NCBI RefSeq assembly: GCF_041714655.1
Contig: NZ_CP168219.1
Span: 620,001 to 684,000, forward strand
DNA from: Pseudoroseicyclus_A sp041714655
GTDB taxonomy: Bacteria; Pseudomonadota; Alphaproteobacteria; Rhodobacterales; Rhodobacteraceae
Direction: 5' to 3'
DNA: 64,000 nt
In this document: one piece after another, positions 15,156 through 24,005 of the stretch
Layout of the letters: every line of letters begins with the position of its first letter
How positions within the stretch are numbered: the stretch's first letter is position 1
The notes under the pieces: model-generated
What the model was told of the DNA's origin: nothing
What the model saw: only the letters and a program-made list of their open reading frames with translations
The model's database searches: none
Position numbers and translations under genes: made by a program

Positions 15156-16265
15156 TCACGCCCCTTCGGCCACGATGGTCAGGGCGCGGGAGCTCTGGGT
15201 GAGCCGGCGGTTGCCGCCCTCCGTGAGCACCACGTTGTCCTCGATCCGCACGCCGATGTCTCCGGGCCGGTAGAGCCCGGGCTCGATGGCAAGTACGTTG
15301 CCGGGGCGCAGCATCTCGGGATTGCCGCGCATGAGCTGCGGCGCCTCGTGCACGTCGAGCCCGATGCCGTGGCCGGTCTTGTGCAGCGCCCATTGCCCGA
15401 AGGGCCCCGCCTCGAGCGCGCCGCGCACACGGTCGTCGAAATCCGAGGCGCTCATGCCGGGGGCGGCGAGGTCGAGGGCGAGGTCACTGACCCGCTCGAC
15501 CTCGGCATAGAAGGCGCGGTGCGCATCGCTCGCATGGCCGACGAAGATCGTCCGCGTGATGTCGCAGGTATAGCCGCGCGCGCGCACGGCGAAGTCGAAG
15601 AGGAGCGGATCGCCCGAGCGGATCTCGGTCTCGTCCGTATGGCCGTGGGGCAGGGCGGATTTCGGGCCGGTGAGCACCAGGGGCGCCACGAGGTCGCCGG
15701 CGCCCGGGGTGGCCAGCATCTCCGTCATCAGCAGACGCTGCACCGCCAGCTCGGTCATGCCGGGGCGGATCTGCGCGATGGTCCTGGCGAAGGCCGCCTC
15801 GGAATAGGCGACGCTGTCGGCCAGCGCCGCGATCTCCTCGGCATCCTTGACGGAGCGGAGATCGGCGAGGCTGTCCGCCATCGAGACGAGCTCGGCCCCC
15901 GGGAAGGCGCGCTCGAGCGCCCGGGTCTCGAGGAAGCGCAGGCGCACGGGCTCCACCCCGATCCGGCGGGCCGGCAGGCGGCGGGCCGCCTCGGCGAAGG
16001 CGGCGTCGAAGCCCTCCTCGTCCTTCCAGAAGATCGGCTCGGCCCCGGCGCCGAGATGCGCCCAGCTTTCGGCCTCAAGATGCGGCAGCACGGCCAGATC
16101 GGGCCCCTCGGCCGCGAGGAAGAGCACCGTCGGGCGCTCCATCAGCGCGAAAGAGCCGCCGGTGGCCCAGGTGAAGGTGCCGCCGGGATTGATCGCCGCG
16201 GCGTCGAGCCCGGCCTCCTTCAAAGCGGCTTTCAATGCGGCGATGCGGGTGGAGAAGACAGACAT
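15156..16265 (-). CDS. M24-family metallohydrolase (Xaa-Pro peptidase/creatinase fold)
   Basis: 369 residues with the creatinase N-terminal domain (1 to about 130) and the pita-bread catalytic domain. All five metal ligands typical of metal-dependent M24 enzymes are visible: Asp and Asp in FDFAVRARGYTCDITRT, His in HKTGHGIGLDVHE, Glu in VLAIEPGLY, and Glu in RIEDNVVLTEGG. It is therefore more likely a metal-dependent aminopeptidase or amide hydrolase than a metal-free creatinase. Its place between hyuB and an ABC transporter suggests it handles a linear amide product of the hydantoinase pathway (inference). Confidence 0.85.
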   Translation of the reverse strand: MSVFSTRIAALKAALKEAGLDAAAINPGGTFTWATGGSFALMERPTVLFLAAEGPDLAVLPHLEAESWAHLGAGAEPIFWKDEEGFDAAFAEAARRLPARRIGVEPVRLRFLETRALERAFPGAELVSMADSLADLRSVKDAEEIAALADSVAYSEAAFARTIAQIRPGMTELAVQRLLMTEMLATPGAGDLVAPLVLTGPKSALPHGHTDETEIRSGDPLLFDFAVRARGYTCDITRTIFVGHASDAHRAFYAEVERVSDLALDLAAPGMSASDFDDRVRGALEAGPFGQWALHKTGHGIGLDVHEAPQLMRGNPEMLRPGNVLAIEPGLYRPGDIGVRIEDNVVLTEGGNRRLTQSSRALTIVAEGA

Positions 16266-16266
16266 C

Positions 16267-17202
16267 TCAGCGGCTCCTGTTGGCGGCGCCGAGCGCGATG
16301 GCGAGGATGATGACCGAGCCGGTCGTGATGTCCTTCACGAACGGGTCGACGTTCAGAAGGTTGAAGCCGTTGTTGATCAGCGCCAGCAGGAGGACGCCGA
16401 CAACGGTGCGCCAGATCGCGCCCTCGCCGCCGAAGACGGAGGTGCCGCCGAGGATCACCGCGGCGATGGCGTCGAATTCCAGCCCTTCGCCGACGAGCGG
16501 CTGCCCCTGGCCGGTGCGCGAGACGGTGATGGCTCCGGCGATGCCGGCGGCCATGCCGACCCCCGCGAAGGTGGCGATGCGCACGATGCGGTTGGGCAGG
16601 CCGGAGAGCAGCGCCGCCTCCTCGTTGCCGCCGACAGCGAAGACGTAGCGGCCATAGGCGGTGCGGTTGAGCAGGAAGGCGATGATGGCGACGCAGACGA
16701 TCATCACCAGAACGGCGATATGCACTGTGTCGAAGATCCGGCCGCGGCCGAGCCAGGAGAATTCCTCCATCCGCGCCGAGATGAGCTGGCCGTCGGTGAT
16801 CCGCACCGCGATGCCGCGAAAGACCATGCCGGTGGCGATGGTCGCAAGGAAAGCATGCACCCGGAAGCCGGTGATGATGAGCCCGTTCACGATGCCGAGG
16901 GCCAGCCCGATGAAGGGCGCCAGCACGATGCCGAGGTATGGATGCCCCGCTGCGGCCAGCCAGGCGGCGCTGCAGCCGGCGACGGCGAGGATCGAGGCGG
17001 TCGAGATGTCGAACCCACCGGCGATGATGACCGGTGTCAGCGCCACCGCGATGATGAGGAGCGGCGCGTTCTGGTTGAGAATGTTGAGAAAGTTCTGCGG
17101 GCGCAGGAAGTTCGGGCTGACGATGGACAGGGTCACCGCGAGCACGATCAGGATGATGAGGGCGGCGTAATCCCTAAGGATGCGCGTCAGGGTGTCGGTC
17201 AT
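16267..17202 (-). CDS. ABC transporter permease, ribose (RbsC) type
   Basis: 311 residues with eight to ten hydrophobic segments. The BPD_transp_2 pattern includes NILNQNAPLLIIAVALTPVIIAGGFDIS near the N-terminus and AVILGGTSVFGGEGAIWRTVVGVLLLALINNG near the C-terminus. It is the membrane channel for the neighbouring ATPase and binding protein. It sits 3 bp after the ATPase gene and 1 bp before the M24 gene, all leftward. Confidence 0.9.
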   Translation of the reverse strand: MTDTLTRILRDYAALIILIVLAVTLSIVSPNFLRPQNFLNILNQNAPLLIIAVALTPVIIAGGFDISTASILAVAGCSAAWLAAAGHPYLGIVLAPFIGLALGIVNGLIITGFRVHAFLATIATGMVFRGIAVRITDGQLISARMEEFSWLGRGRIFDTVHIAVLVMIVCVAIIAFLLNRTAYGRYVFAVGGNEEAALLSGLPNRIVRIATFAGVGMAAGIAGAITVSRTGQGQPLVGEGLEFDAIAAVILGGTSVFGGEGAIWRTVVGVLLLALINNGFNLLNVDPFVKDITTGSVIILAIALGAANRSR

Positions 17203-17205
17203 GGA

Positions 17206-18741
17206 TCAGGCCGTCGCTTTCGTGTCTTCGGTCTCGAACAGGCGGTGGAGGATGGCGTCGCCGTCGGCGGTGTCGCAGGCGACCTCCTGAAGGAAGCGCC
17301 CGTCGTTGACGAGATAGGCCCGGTGGGCGAGGCCCAGCACCTCCTCGATCTCGGAAGAGATCAGCAGGATCGCCGTGCCGGCCTCGGCCAGCGCCATGAT
17401 CGTCTCGTTGATCATGCGCCGGGCCCCGACATCGACGCCCTTGGTGGGCTCGTCGAGGATCACCACGCGCGGCTCCGCCATCAGCCACTTGCCGATGAGG
17501 ACCTTCTGCTGGTTGCCGCCCGAGAGCGTGCTGACCTTCTGGCGCGGGCGCCGGGGCACGACGTTGAGCCGGTCCATCAGCTCCGCCACGCGGGCGCGCT
17601 CGCGGGCGGGCGAGATGACGCCCAGATGCGAATAGAGCTTGAGGTGCGGCAGGGACATGTTGTCCTGCACGGGGGCCGTCATGACCAGCCCCTGCGCGCG
17701 GCGCTCCTCGGGCACCAGCACCAGCCGGCGGCGGATGATCTCACGCTGGGAGAGGCCGGTGATCGGCTCTCCGTCCAGCCGGACGGCGCCGGCGCGCACG
17801 GGGTCGACGCCGGCGACGGCGCGGGCGATCTCGCTGCGGCCCGAGCCGACGAGGCCGATGAGGCCGAGGATCTCGCCGGGGCGGATCGAGAAATCGACGC
17901 CGCGGACGCCTGTATCGGTCTCGAGCCCCGCCACATCGAGGACGGCGGGCGTCGTCCGCGCCGGTAGGGGCGGGCGCTCGGGGTAGCTGACATCGACGGA
18001 GTGGCCGATCATCGCCTCGACGAGGCCCTTGCGGCTCTGCCCGGCGGTCTCGACGGTGGTGACCTTCTCGCCGTTGCGCAGAACGGTGATCCGGTCGGTC
18101 ACGTCCAGCACATGCTCGAGGAAATGGGTGACATAGACGATGGTATGGCCGGCTTCGCGCAGGGCGCGCATCGTCCCGTGCAGCCGCTCGATATCGCTGG
18201 CCGAGAGCGAGGAGGTCGGCTCGTCCATGATGATGACGCGCGCCTCGCGGGCGAGGGCGCGCAGGATCTCGACCTTCTGGCGGTCGGCGACGCGCAGATC
18301 GCCGAGCCGCGCCTCGCCGGGGATGCCGTAGCCCGTGCGCGCCTCGAGCTCGCGGTAGCGGGCGGCATTGTCGCGGGCGAGCACGCCGAGCCGGCGGGTC
18401 TCGATGCCGAGAAAGACATTGTCCTGCACCGAAAGGCCGGGCACCATGGCCAGCTCCTGCTGGATCATGGCGATGCCGGCGTCGAGCGCGCGGCGCGGCG
18501 ACCAGCCGGGGCCGACTGGCTCGCCGGCGACGATGATCTCGCCGCCGTCACGCGGGTGATAGCCGCCCAGCACCTTGCCGAGCGTCGACTTGCCGGCCCC
18601 GTTCTCGCCGATCAGCGCGTGGATCTCGCCGGGCCGCAAATCGAGATCGACGCCTCGGAGGGACTGGATCCCCCCGAAGCGCTTGTCGATGCCGGTCATC
18701 GTGACGATCGGCATGACGGTGGGCTGGCTCAGCCCTGCCAT
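17206..18741 (-). CDS. ABC transporter dual ATPase, RbsA type
   Basis: 511 residues with two NBDs. NBD1 has Walker A GENGAGKST (about residue 42) and Walker B VIIMDEPTSSLS. NBD2 has the degenerate GLVGSGRSE typical of RbsA, the signature LSGGNQQK and Walker B VVILDEPTKGVD. It powers the RbsC-type permease. The ATG at 18741 overlaps the upstream binding-protein gene by 13 bp; an alternative ATG at 18714 (MPIVTMTG) starts just after that stop. Neither start has a strong ribosome site. Confidence 0.9.
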   Translation of the reverse strand: MAGLSQPTVMPIVTMTGIDKRFGGIQSLRGVDLDLRPGEIHALIGENGAGKSTLGKVLGGYHPRDGGEIIVAGEPVGPGWSPRRALDAGIAMIQQELAMVPGLSVQDNVFLGIETRRLGVLARDNAARYRELEARTGYGIPGEARLGDLRVADRQKVEILRALAREARVIIMDEPTSSLSASDIERLHGTMRALREAGHTIVYVTHFLEHVLDVTDRITVLRNGEKVTTVETAGQSRKGLVEAMIGHSVDVSYPERPPLPARTTPAVLDVAGLETDTGVRGVDFSIRPGEILGLIGLVGSGRSEIARAVAGVDPVRAGAVRLDGEPITGLSQREIIRRRLVLVPEERRAQGLVMTAPVQDNMSLPHLKLYSHLGVISPARERARVAELMDRLNVVPRRPRQKVSTLSGGNQQKVLIGKWLMAEPRVVILDEPTKGVDVGARRMINETIMALAEAGTAILLISSEIEEVLGLAHRAYLVNDGRFLQEVACDTADGDAILHRLFETEDTKATA

Positions 18742-19721
18742 TCGCCCAGGAAGTCCGGGTTCTCAAGCAGGACGTCCTGCGTGATGATCGCCGGCAGCGG
18801 CCCGTAGACATCCATGTCGATCTCGGGCTCGACCGTCTCGCCGCGGAGCGAAGCGATGACGGCCTGGGTGGCGAGATAGCCCATCGTGTAGGGGTAGTTG
18901 CCCAGCGTCGCCGACCAGCGGCCCTCGCGGATCGCGGCGATGGCGCTGTCGGAGGCGCCGGCGCCCATCATGTAGATGGAGGTGGGGTCGATCCCGGCAT
19001 CCTCGAGCGCGATCTCGGCGCCGACGAGATGCTGGTCAGCCACCGAGACGATGGCGTCGATATCGGGGTTCACCAGCAGCATGTCGGTCATCGCCGTCAG
19101 CGTCTCGTCGGGGGAGTACTTGCCCTCGATGGTCGAGACGATCTCGATGTTCTCATGCTCGGCGAAGACCGCCTGATAGGCCTCGTAGCGCATGTTGTCG
19201 GTCGGGTAGATCATCTGGCCGACGATGGCGACGACCTTGCAGGGGGCGATGTCGGCGCAATATTCGGCGACGGCCTCGGCCTGCAGCGTGGCGCCCGGGA
19301 CCGGCAGGTTCGCGGCGGTGGCGACGAGGCCCTCGACCTGCGGCGCCAGCGTGGTGAGATCGGGGCCGATCGGGAAGAGCGTCGCCGCGCCGGCCATGCC
19401 GCTGTCGACGGCCATCTGCACGGCGGCCTCGATGCCGGTCGCGTCATTGGGCGAGATGACGAAGGCGTCGTAGCCGCCCGAGGTGACGATGTCCTCGACC
19501 TGCGTGAACTGGAGCGCGGCGTCGTTGGAGCCGTCGAAGATGTCCACGTTCACGCCGCCGGCTTCCTCGGCCGCGTCGAGCGCGCCCTGGTAGATGGCGT
19601 TGTTGTAGGAATTGGCGCCCCATGCGGAAAAGAACGCGAGGTTGATGTCGTCTTGAGCGAAGGCGGGGGCGGCCAGCAGGGCACCGGCGCACACCGAAAG
19701 ATGGAGGAACCTGGAAGTCAT
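18729..19721 (-). CDS. Periplasmic sugar-type binding protein (Peripla_BP_4/LacI fold)
   Basis: 330 residues with a signal peptide (cleavage after APAFA, about residue 22). The type I fold is recognised from INLAFFSAWGANSYNNAIYQGALDAAEEAG, DAFVISPNDATGIEAAVQMA, YSPDETLTAMTDMLLVNPDIDAIVSVADQ and YPYTMGYLATQAVIASL. It feeds the RbsA/RbsC-type transporter. Given its hydantoinase neighbours the ligand may be a cyclic amide or nucleobase-like compound rather than a sugar (inference). A CAGGAC ribosome site is 9 nt before the ATG. Confidence 0.88.
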   Translation of the reverse strand: MTSRFLHLSVCAGALLAAPAFAQDDINLAFFSAWGANSYNNAIYQGALDAAEEAGGVNVDIFDGSNDAALQFTQVEDIVTSGGYDAFVISPNDATGIEAAVQMAVDSGMAGAATLFPIGPDLTTLAPQVEGLVATAANLPVPGATLQAEAVAEYCADIAPCKVVAIVGQMIYPTDNMRYEAYQAVFAEHENIEIVSTIEGKYSPDETLTAMTDMLLVNPDIDAIVSVADQHLVGAEIALEDAGIDPTSIYMMGAGASDSAIAAIREGRWSATLGNYPYTMGYLATQAVIASLRGETVEPEIDMDVYGPLPAIITQDVLLENPDFLGEWQG

Positions 19722-20131
19722 TGTGTGAAGTCCTGTTTCTTGGGCGCCCGAAACGGGCCGGTGAGAGGGCAGGTCAGCGCAAATCGCCGCCAGCGCCTTC
19801 AGGCTAAGGGCAAGCCGCCGACCTACAAAGGCAGGTTCGGGGCCTGGTGCGGCCCGGAGGGGCCACGGGGGTGCATGTCCTAAGTGTCTGATGTCGCTTT
19901 GTCTTCTCTCCTCTCCCTCAAGCGGGCGCCATGCCTCGCATATTCTCGGACCGTATAAGGAAGGCCGGCCATCGAATAGCGATCACCCGCCGCACAAGCG
20001 CCATGGGCATAGAATGCACAAAAATTGGGCATAAGCGCAGGGCGGTGTCGAGGCAAGGGTCGGCGCTCCGCCTCCCCCTCGCGCGGGGAAGGCGGGCCAG
20101 GCCGGGCCGGGCTCCGGGCGGGGCGGGACTG
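19722..20131. other. Intergenic region upstream of the sugar-type ABC operon
   Basis: About 410 bp between the hydantoinase stop (20132) and the binding-protein start (19721), both leftward genes. The segment at 19880-20040 is AT-richer and should hold the leftward promoter for the ABC-hyu operon. GC-rich sequence at 20080-20125 follows the hydantoinase stop and includes CCCC-TCGCGC-GGGG, a weak hairpin without a T-tract. No gene was recognised. Confidence 0.5.
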
Positions 20132-21544
20132 TCAGGAGGCGTCGGCGACGAGCGGGGAGCGATCGCGCTTCAGGTAGCGCCCGCGCGGCACATCGCCGAC
20201 CGGCTCGCCATCTTCCACGATCACGGCGCCGCCGAGGATCGTCATGACCGGCCAGCCGGTGATCTCGATTCCCTCGAAGGGCGTGTAGTCCGATCCGTGA
20301 TGGAGCCTGTCCTGCGTGATCGGGCGCGTCAGCGACGGGTCCCAGATGGCGATGTCGGCGTCGGAGCCGACGGCGATCTCGCCCTTCTGGGGGTAGAGCC
20401 CGTAGGACTTGGCGTGGTTGGTGGCACCGAGCCGCACGAACTCCGTCAGCCCGATGCGGCCCGTCCTGACCCCTTCGGAGAAGAGGATCGGCAGCCGCGT
20501 CTCGATGCCGGGTATGCCGTTCGGGATGCGGCGGAAGCTCTTCAGCCCGTCCGGGGTCTTCTTGCCGGTGTCGCTTTCGAAGACGAAGGGGCAATGGTCG
20601 GAAGAGAAGAGATCGAAGGTCCCGTCCTGGATCGCCGCCCAGCAATCCGCCTGCGCCTGCCTGTCGCGCGGCGGCGGCGAGCAGACGTATTTCGCGCCCT
20701 CCCAGCCCTCGCGGTCGAGGTCGTCCTCGGTCAGCACCAGGTATTGCGGGCAGGTCTCGGCGGTGACCTTCACCCCCCAGCCCCGCGCGCGGCGGATCTC
20801 GTCGATGGCGGCACCGTTGGAGACATGGACGATCACCACCGGCGTATCGACGATCTCCGACAGGCTGAGCGCCCGGTTCGTCGCCTCGCGCTCCACCGGA
20901 ACGGGCCGGGTGGTGGCGTGGAACTTCGGGGCCACATCGCCGCGGGCGAGATGCTTGTCGACGAGGAAGCGGATCGCATCCTCGTTCTCGCAATGCACCA
21001 TGACGAGCGCGCCGTGCTCGCGGGCGCAATCCATCGTCAGGAGGATCTCGTGATCGTCGAGGCGCAGGCCCTCGTAGGTCATGAAGACCTTGAAGGAGGT
21101 ATAGCCGTCCTCGATCAGCGCCGGCAGCTCTTGCCCGAGGAGGCTCGGTGTCGGGTCGGTGACGATGAGGTGGAAGCTGACGTCGCACCAGCTCTGCCCC
21201 TCGGCCTTGGCGTGATACTCGGTAAGCACCTCGCGCATCGTGCGGTCGTCCTCCTGCAGGCAGAAGGGCAGGACCGTCGTCGTGCCGCCGCAGATGGCAG
21301 AGCGCGTGGCGCTGTCGAAGCCGTCGGCCATGACCACGCCGCCGCCCTGCGGCTGGGCGATATGGACATGGCTGTCGATGCCGCCGGGCACGACGATCTT
21401 GCCGGTTGCGTCGATCTCGCGCGTGGCGGGGCCTAGATCGTGGCCGAGCGCCGCGATCCTGCCGCCGCTGACGGCGATATCGACGGACAGCACCTCTCTG
21501 GAGGTGACGACCGTGCCGCCCCGGATGAGAAGGTCGTAGGTCAT
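20132..21544 (-). CDS. hydA: Dihydropyrimidinase / D-hydantoinase
   Basis: 470 residues, normal length. The amidohydrolase metal site is complete: HVH in GGIDSHVHIAQP (about 58), the carboxylated Lys in SFKVFMTYEG (about 150), His in VMVHCENED, His in VVIVHVSNGAA, and the catalytic Asp in DLFSSDHCPF. It opens dihydropyrimidines or 5-monosubstituted hydantoins to N-carbamoyl amino acids. With HyuA/HyuB encoded nearby the cell has both ATP-independent and ATP-dependent cyclic-amide hydrolases, which suggests a cyclic-amide scavenging locus. Confidence 0.9.
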   Translation of the reverse strand: MTYDLLIRGGTVVTSREVLSVDIAVSGGRIAALGHDLGPATREIDATGKIVVPGGIDSHVHIAQPQGGGVVMADGFDSATRSAICGGTTTVLPFCLQEDDRTMREVLTEYHAKAEGQSWCDVSFHLIVTDPTPSLLGQELPALIEDGYTSFKVFMTYEGLRLDDHEILLTMDCAREHGALVMVHCENEDAIRFLVDKHLARGDVAPKFHATTRPVPVEREATNRALSLSEIVDTPVVIVHVSNGAAIDEIRRARGWGVKVTAETCPQYLVLTEDDLDREGWEGAKYVCSPPPRDRQAQADCWAAIQDGTFDLFSSDHCPFVFESDTGKKTPDGLKSFRRIPNGIPGIETRLPILFSEGVRTGRIGLTEFVRLGATNHAKSYGLYPQKGEIAVGSDADIAIWDPSLTRPITQDRLHHGSDYTPFEGIEITGWPVMTILGGAVIVEDGEPVGDVPRGRYLKRDRSPLVADAS

Positions 21545-21835
21545 GGCGTGCTCCCCTGGTCTTTCGGCGCTCGCGCCGCATCAGGGCGGCCGCCTGCCTT
21601 CGGCAGCCTGTCGCGCGGGCGTGCCGGGCGCAAAGGCGGCGGCGGAGGGGTGGCGGCAGGGTGCGGCGGGTTGCCTGGCGAGAGGCGCGCCCGAAAAGCA
21701 CGAAAGGTCAGTCACTTGCCGGAGGCCGCCGCGCCGGGTTCCTCGCCGCTGGCGGTGGAGCGATTTGCCGCGCGAATAGGCGAGGGCCGGTTTGTCATAC
21801 CCTCGCGCCCAGGCAGGCGGCGATGGCGGGCCGGC

Positions 21836-22777
21836 TCACACGCCGCCGCCGGCCTCCTCCGGCGCCTCGGCGCCCGGCACTGGCAACGAGCCCGGCACCG
21901 CCGCCAGCACGTCGCGCGCGGCGGAGACATAGCGGCTCGCCAGCCGCGAGATCGGCCTGTGGCTGGCGGTGATGGAATAGACGTTGAGCGGCAGCGCCGG
22001 CCGGAACGGCCGCAGGACCAGACCCTCCGGCAGCAGCGCCTGCGCGGTGAGCGAATCAAGCACCGCCACCCCCAGCCCCTGTTTCACGCAATGGAGCGCC
22101 ACGTTCTGGAACCGCGCCTCGATGCGAGAGCGGAAGGGCACGCCGGCCTCCTCGAAGGCACGCTGCACCATCGCGTGGATATGGCCGACGCGGGGCGCGA
22201 CGATGAGCGGCCGGTCGCGCAGATCTTCGGGGGAGACGACGGGCAGGGCCGCCAGATCGTCGTCCGCCGGGCAGACCAGCACCATCTCCATCTCGTGGAT
22301 CACCTCGAAATCGAGCCCCGAGCGCGAGAGCGGCGACATGGCGAAGCCGATGTCGCCGAGCCCGCTGTCGATGGCGTCGAGAAGCCCGTCGAGCGTGGCC
22401 ACCTCGATCTCGATCTGCACGTTGGAATGGCGGCGCGAGAAACAGGCGAGCGCCTTCGGCACCAGGCTCTCGGACAATTCCGCCGTCGCGAGGATCGTCA
22501 GCCGCCCGGCATTGCCTGCGCCGATGTCCTGCGTGCGGCGGCGGAATCCCTCGTAGACCGCGAAGAGAAGGTCGGATTCCTCGAAGAGCATCTCCGCCTC
22601 GCGGGTGGGCACGAGCCGCCCGGCGATCCGGTCGAAGAGCGCGCAGCCGAGCTGGCTTTCCATATGCTTGATGGCGTTGGAGACGGCCGGCTGCGACATG
22701 CCGAGCTCGCTCGCCGCGCCAACGGTTGTCCGCCGGCGCATGACGGCTCGGAGAATCTCGATCTGGCGGAGGTTCAT
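21836..22777 (-). CDS. LysR-family transcriptional regulator
   Basis: 313 residues from the ATG at 22777 (MNLRQIEILRAVMRR), the standard LysR start; an ATG 14 codons upstream is unlikely. The N-terminal winged HTH (about 3-62: TVGAASELGMSQPAVSNAIKHMESQLGCALFDRIAGRLVPT) is followed by a type 2 periplasmic-binding effector domain. It lies between the DapA-like gene and the hydantoinase, on the same strand as both, so control of one or both neighbours is likely but not shown. Confidence 0.9.
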   Translation of the reverse strand: MNLRQIEILRAVMRRRTTVGAASELGMSQPAVSNAIKHMESQLGCALFDRIAGRLVPTREAEMLFEESDLLFAVYEGFRRRTQDIGAGNAGRLTILATAELSESLVPKALACFSRRHSNVQIEIEVATLDGLLDAIDSGLGDIGFAMSPLSRSGLDFEVIHEMEMVLVCPADDDLAALPVVSPEDLRDRPLIVAPRVGHIHAMVQRAFEEAGVPFRSRIEARFQNVALHCVKQGLGVAVLDSLTAQALLPEGLVLRPFRPALPLNVYSITASHRPISRLASRYVSAARDVLAAVPGSLPVPGAEAPEEAGGGV

Positions 22778-22855
22778 CGCTGCAACCGGCCTGCTCTTGC
22801 CCGTGGGCGCTGTCTGCAAGCCTATTGGCGCTCCGCCGGGCTGTCCACCGCGGGC

Positions 22856-23785
22856 TCAGGCCGGACAGAGGGCGTGATCGAGCGCCGCCCGCAAAATCGA
22901 CTTTTCGCCCGCGTCGAGGGCGCCGATGGGCGCACGGCAATGACAGGACTCGAGCCGTCCCATAAGGGAGAGGCAGGCCTTCAGCCGGGCAGAGACCAGC
23001 CCGCCCGGCGCATCGCGATAGATCGCCTCCGCCAGCGGCGTGATCCGGGCATGAAGCGCCGCGGCCTCGCGGAGGTCTGCCGCCTTCACGGCCTTGTAGA
23101 GCGCGACGACCAGGTCCGGCACCACGGCGGCCAGGCTGACGATGCTACCCTCGGTGCCGATGGCGAAACTCGTCATCAGATGCTCGTCGCCGGAGGCCAT
23201 GACGGCCACGTCGGGGCGCAGCTCCCGCGCCAGCCGGCGCGTGCGGTCATAGGCCGAGGTCTCCCAGCTCCCTTCCTTGATCGCCGCCACGCGGGGCAGC
23301 GCCAGCAGCTCGCGCATCAGCTCGGGCGGAAAGGACATGCCGCCCCCGGCGACGGAGGATTTGAAGAGCACGATGGGCAGGCCGCTGGCCTCGTGCAGGG
23401 CCCGGTGATGCGCCAGCACGGCGCGCGGGTCGATGCCGCCCATCCAGGAAAAGGGCGCGAAGATCATCAGGGCATCGGCGCCCTCGGCCTCGGCATCGGC
23501 GGCAAGCGCCAGCGCGTCGGCGGTGGTCTCGGCATTTATGCCGGCCATCAGCACCCGGCCCGGGGTGGCGGCGCGCGCGGTCTTGAGGATGGCGCGGGCC
23601 TCGTCGCGGTGGATCATCGCGTTCTCGCCGGCATGGCCGTTGACCAGCAGGCCCTCGATCCCCGGCACCGCGCAGACGGCGGCAGTGTGGGCCGCCAGCG
23701 CCCCGTGGTCGATCTGACCGTTCTGCCGCATCGGCAGGATCGTGGAGGCATAGACGCCGTGAGGGATGCGTGAGGGCCGGGCCAT
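22856..23785 (-). CDS. DapA-family aldolase, non-DHDPS variant
   Basis: 309 residues from ATG 23785 (MARPSRIPHGVYAS). It has the TIM-barrel DapA fold with the Schiff-base lysine at Lys170 (AAIKEGS). The threonine pair of the GTTGE loop is replaced by His-Ala (NGHAGE, about 49-54), and the proton-relay tyrosine of the YNxP motif is replaced by Phe141 (VLFKSS). It is therefore unlikely to be a lysine-pathway dihydrodipicolinate synthase; a catabolic pyruvate lyase or dehydratase is more plausible. The position beside the LysR gene and the hydantoinase cluster suggests a degradative role. Confidence 0.82.
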   Translation of the reverse strand: MARPSRIPHGVYASTILPMRQNGQIDHGALAAHTAAVCAVPGIEGLLVNGHAGENAMIHRDEARAILKTARAATPGRVLMAGINAETTADALALAADAEAEGADALMIFAPFSWMGGIDPRAVLAHHRALHEASGLPIVLFKSSVAGGGMSFPPELMRELLALPRVAAIKEGSWETSAYDRTRRLARELRPDVAVMASGDEHLMTSFAIGTEGSIVSLAAVVPDLVVALYKAVKAADLREAAALHARITPLAEAIYRDAPGGLVSARLKACLSLMGRLESCHCRAPIGALDAGEKSILRAALDHALCPA

Positions 23786-24005
23786 GAAACCGCCTGTCTG
23801 TGTCGCCTCACTCGGGTGTAGGGGGCGGAGCATGTCGCTTGAAGGCACAGCGCCGCCCGCTTCTATCATGAGCGAGGCGGGGCAAATTCGGTGCGGTTAT
23901 AGGGCCTTGGCCGGGGCCGTGCCGCTGCGGAGCCCCGCGAACGGGCCGCGACCCAGGGTAAGGTCCGCGCGCTAGGGGTGCGGAGCCGGAGGGGCGGGGA
24001 AAGCG

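Noticed and set aside
13103..15202. Long plus-strand open frame opposite hyuB
   Set aside because: Antisense shadow of hyuB; no recognisable domain and biased composition.
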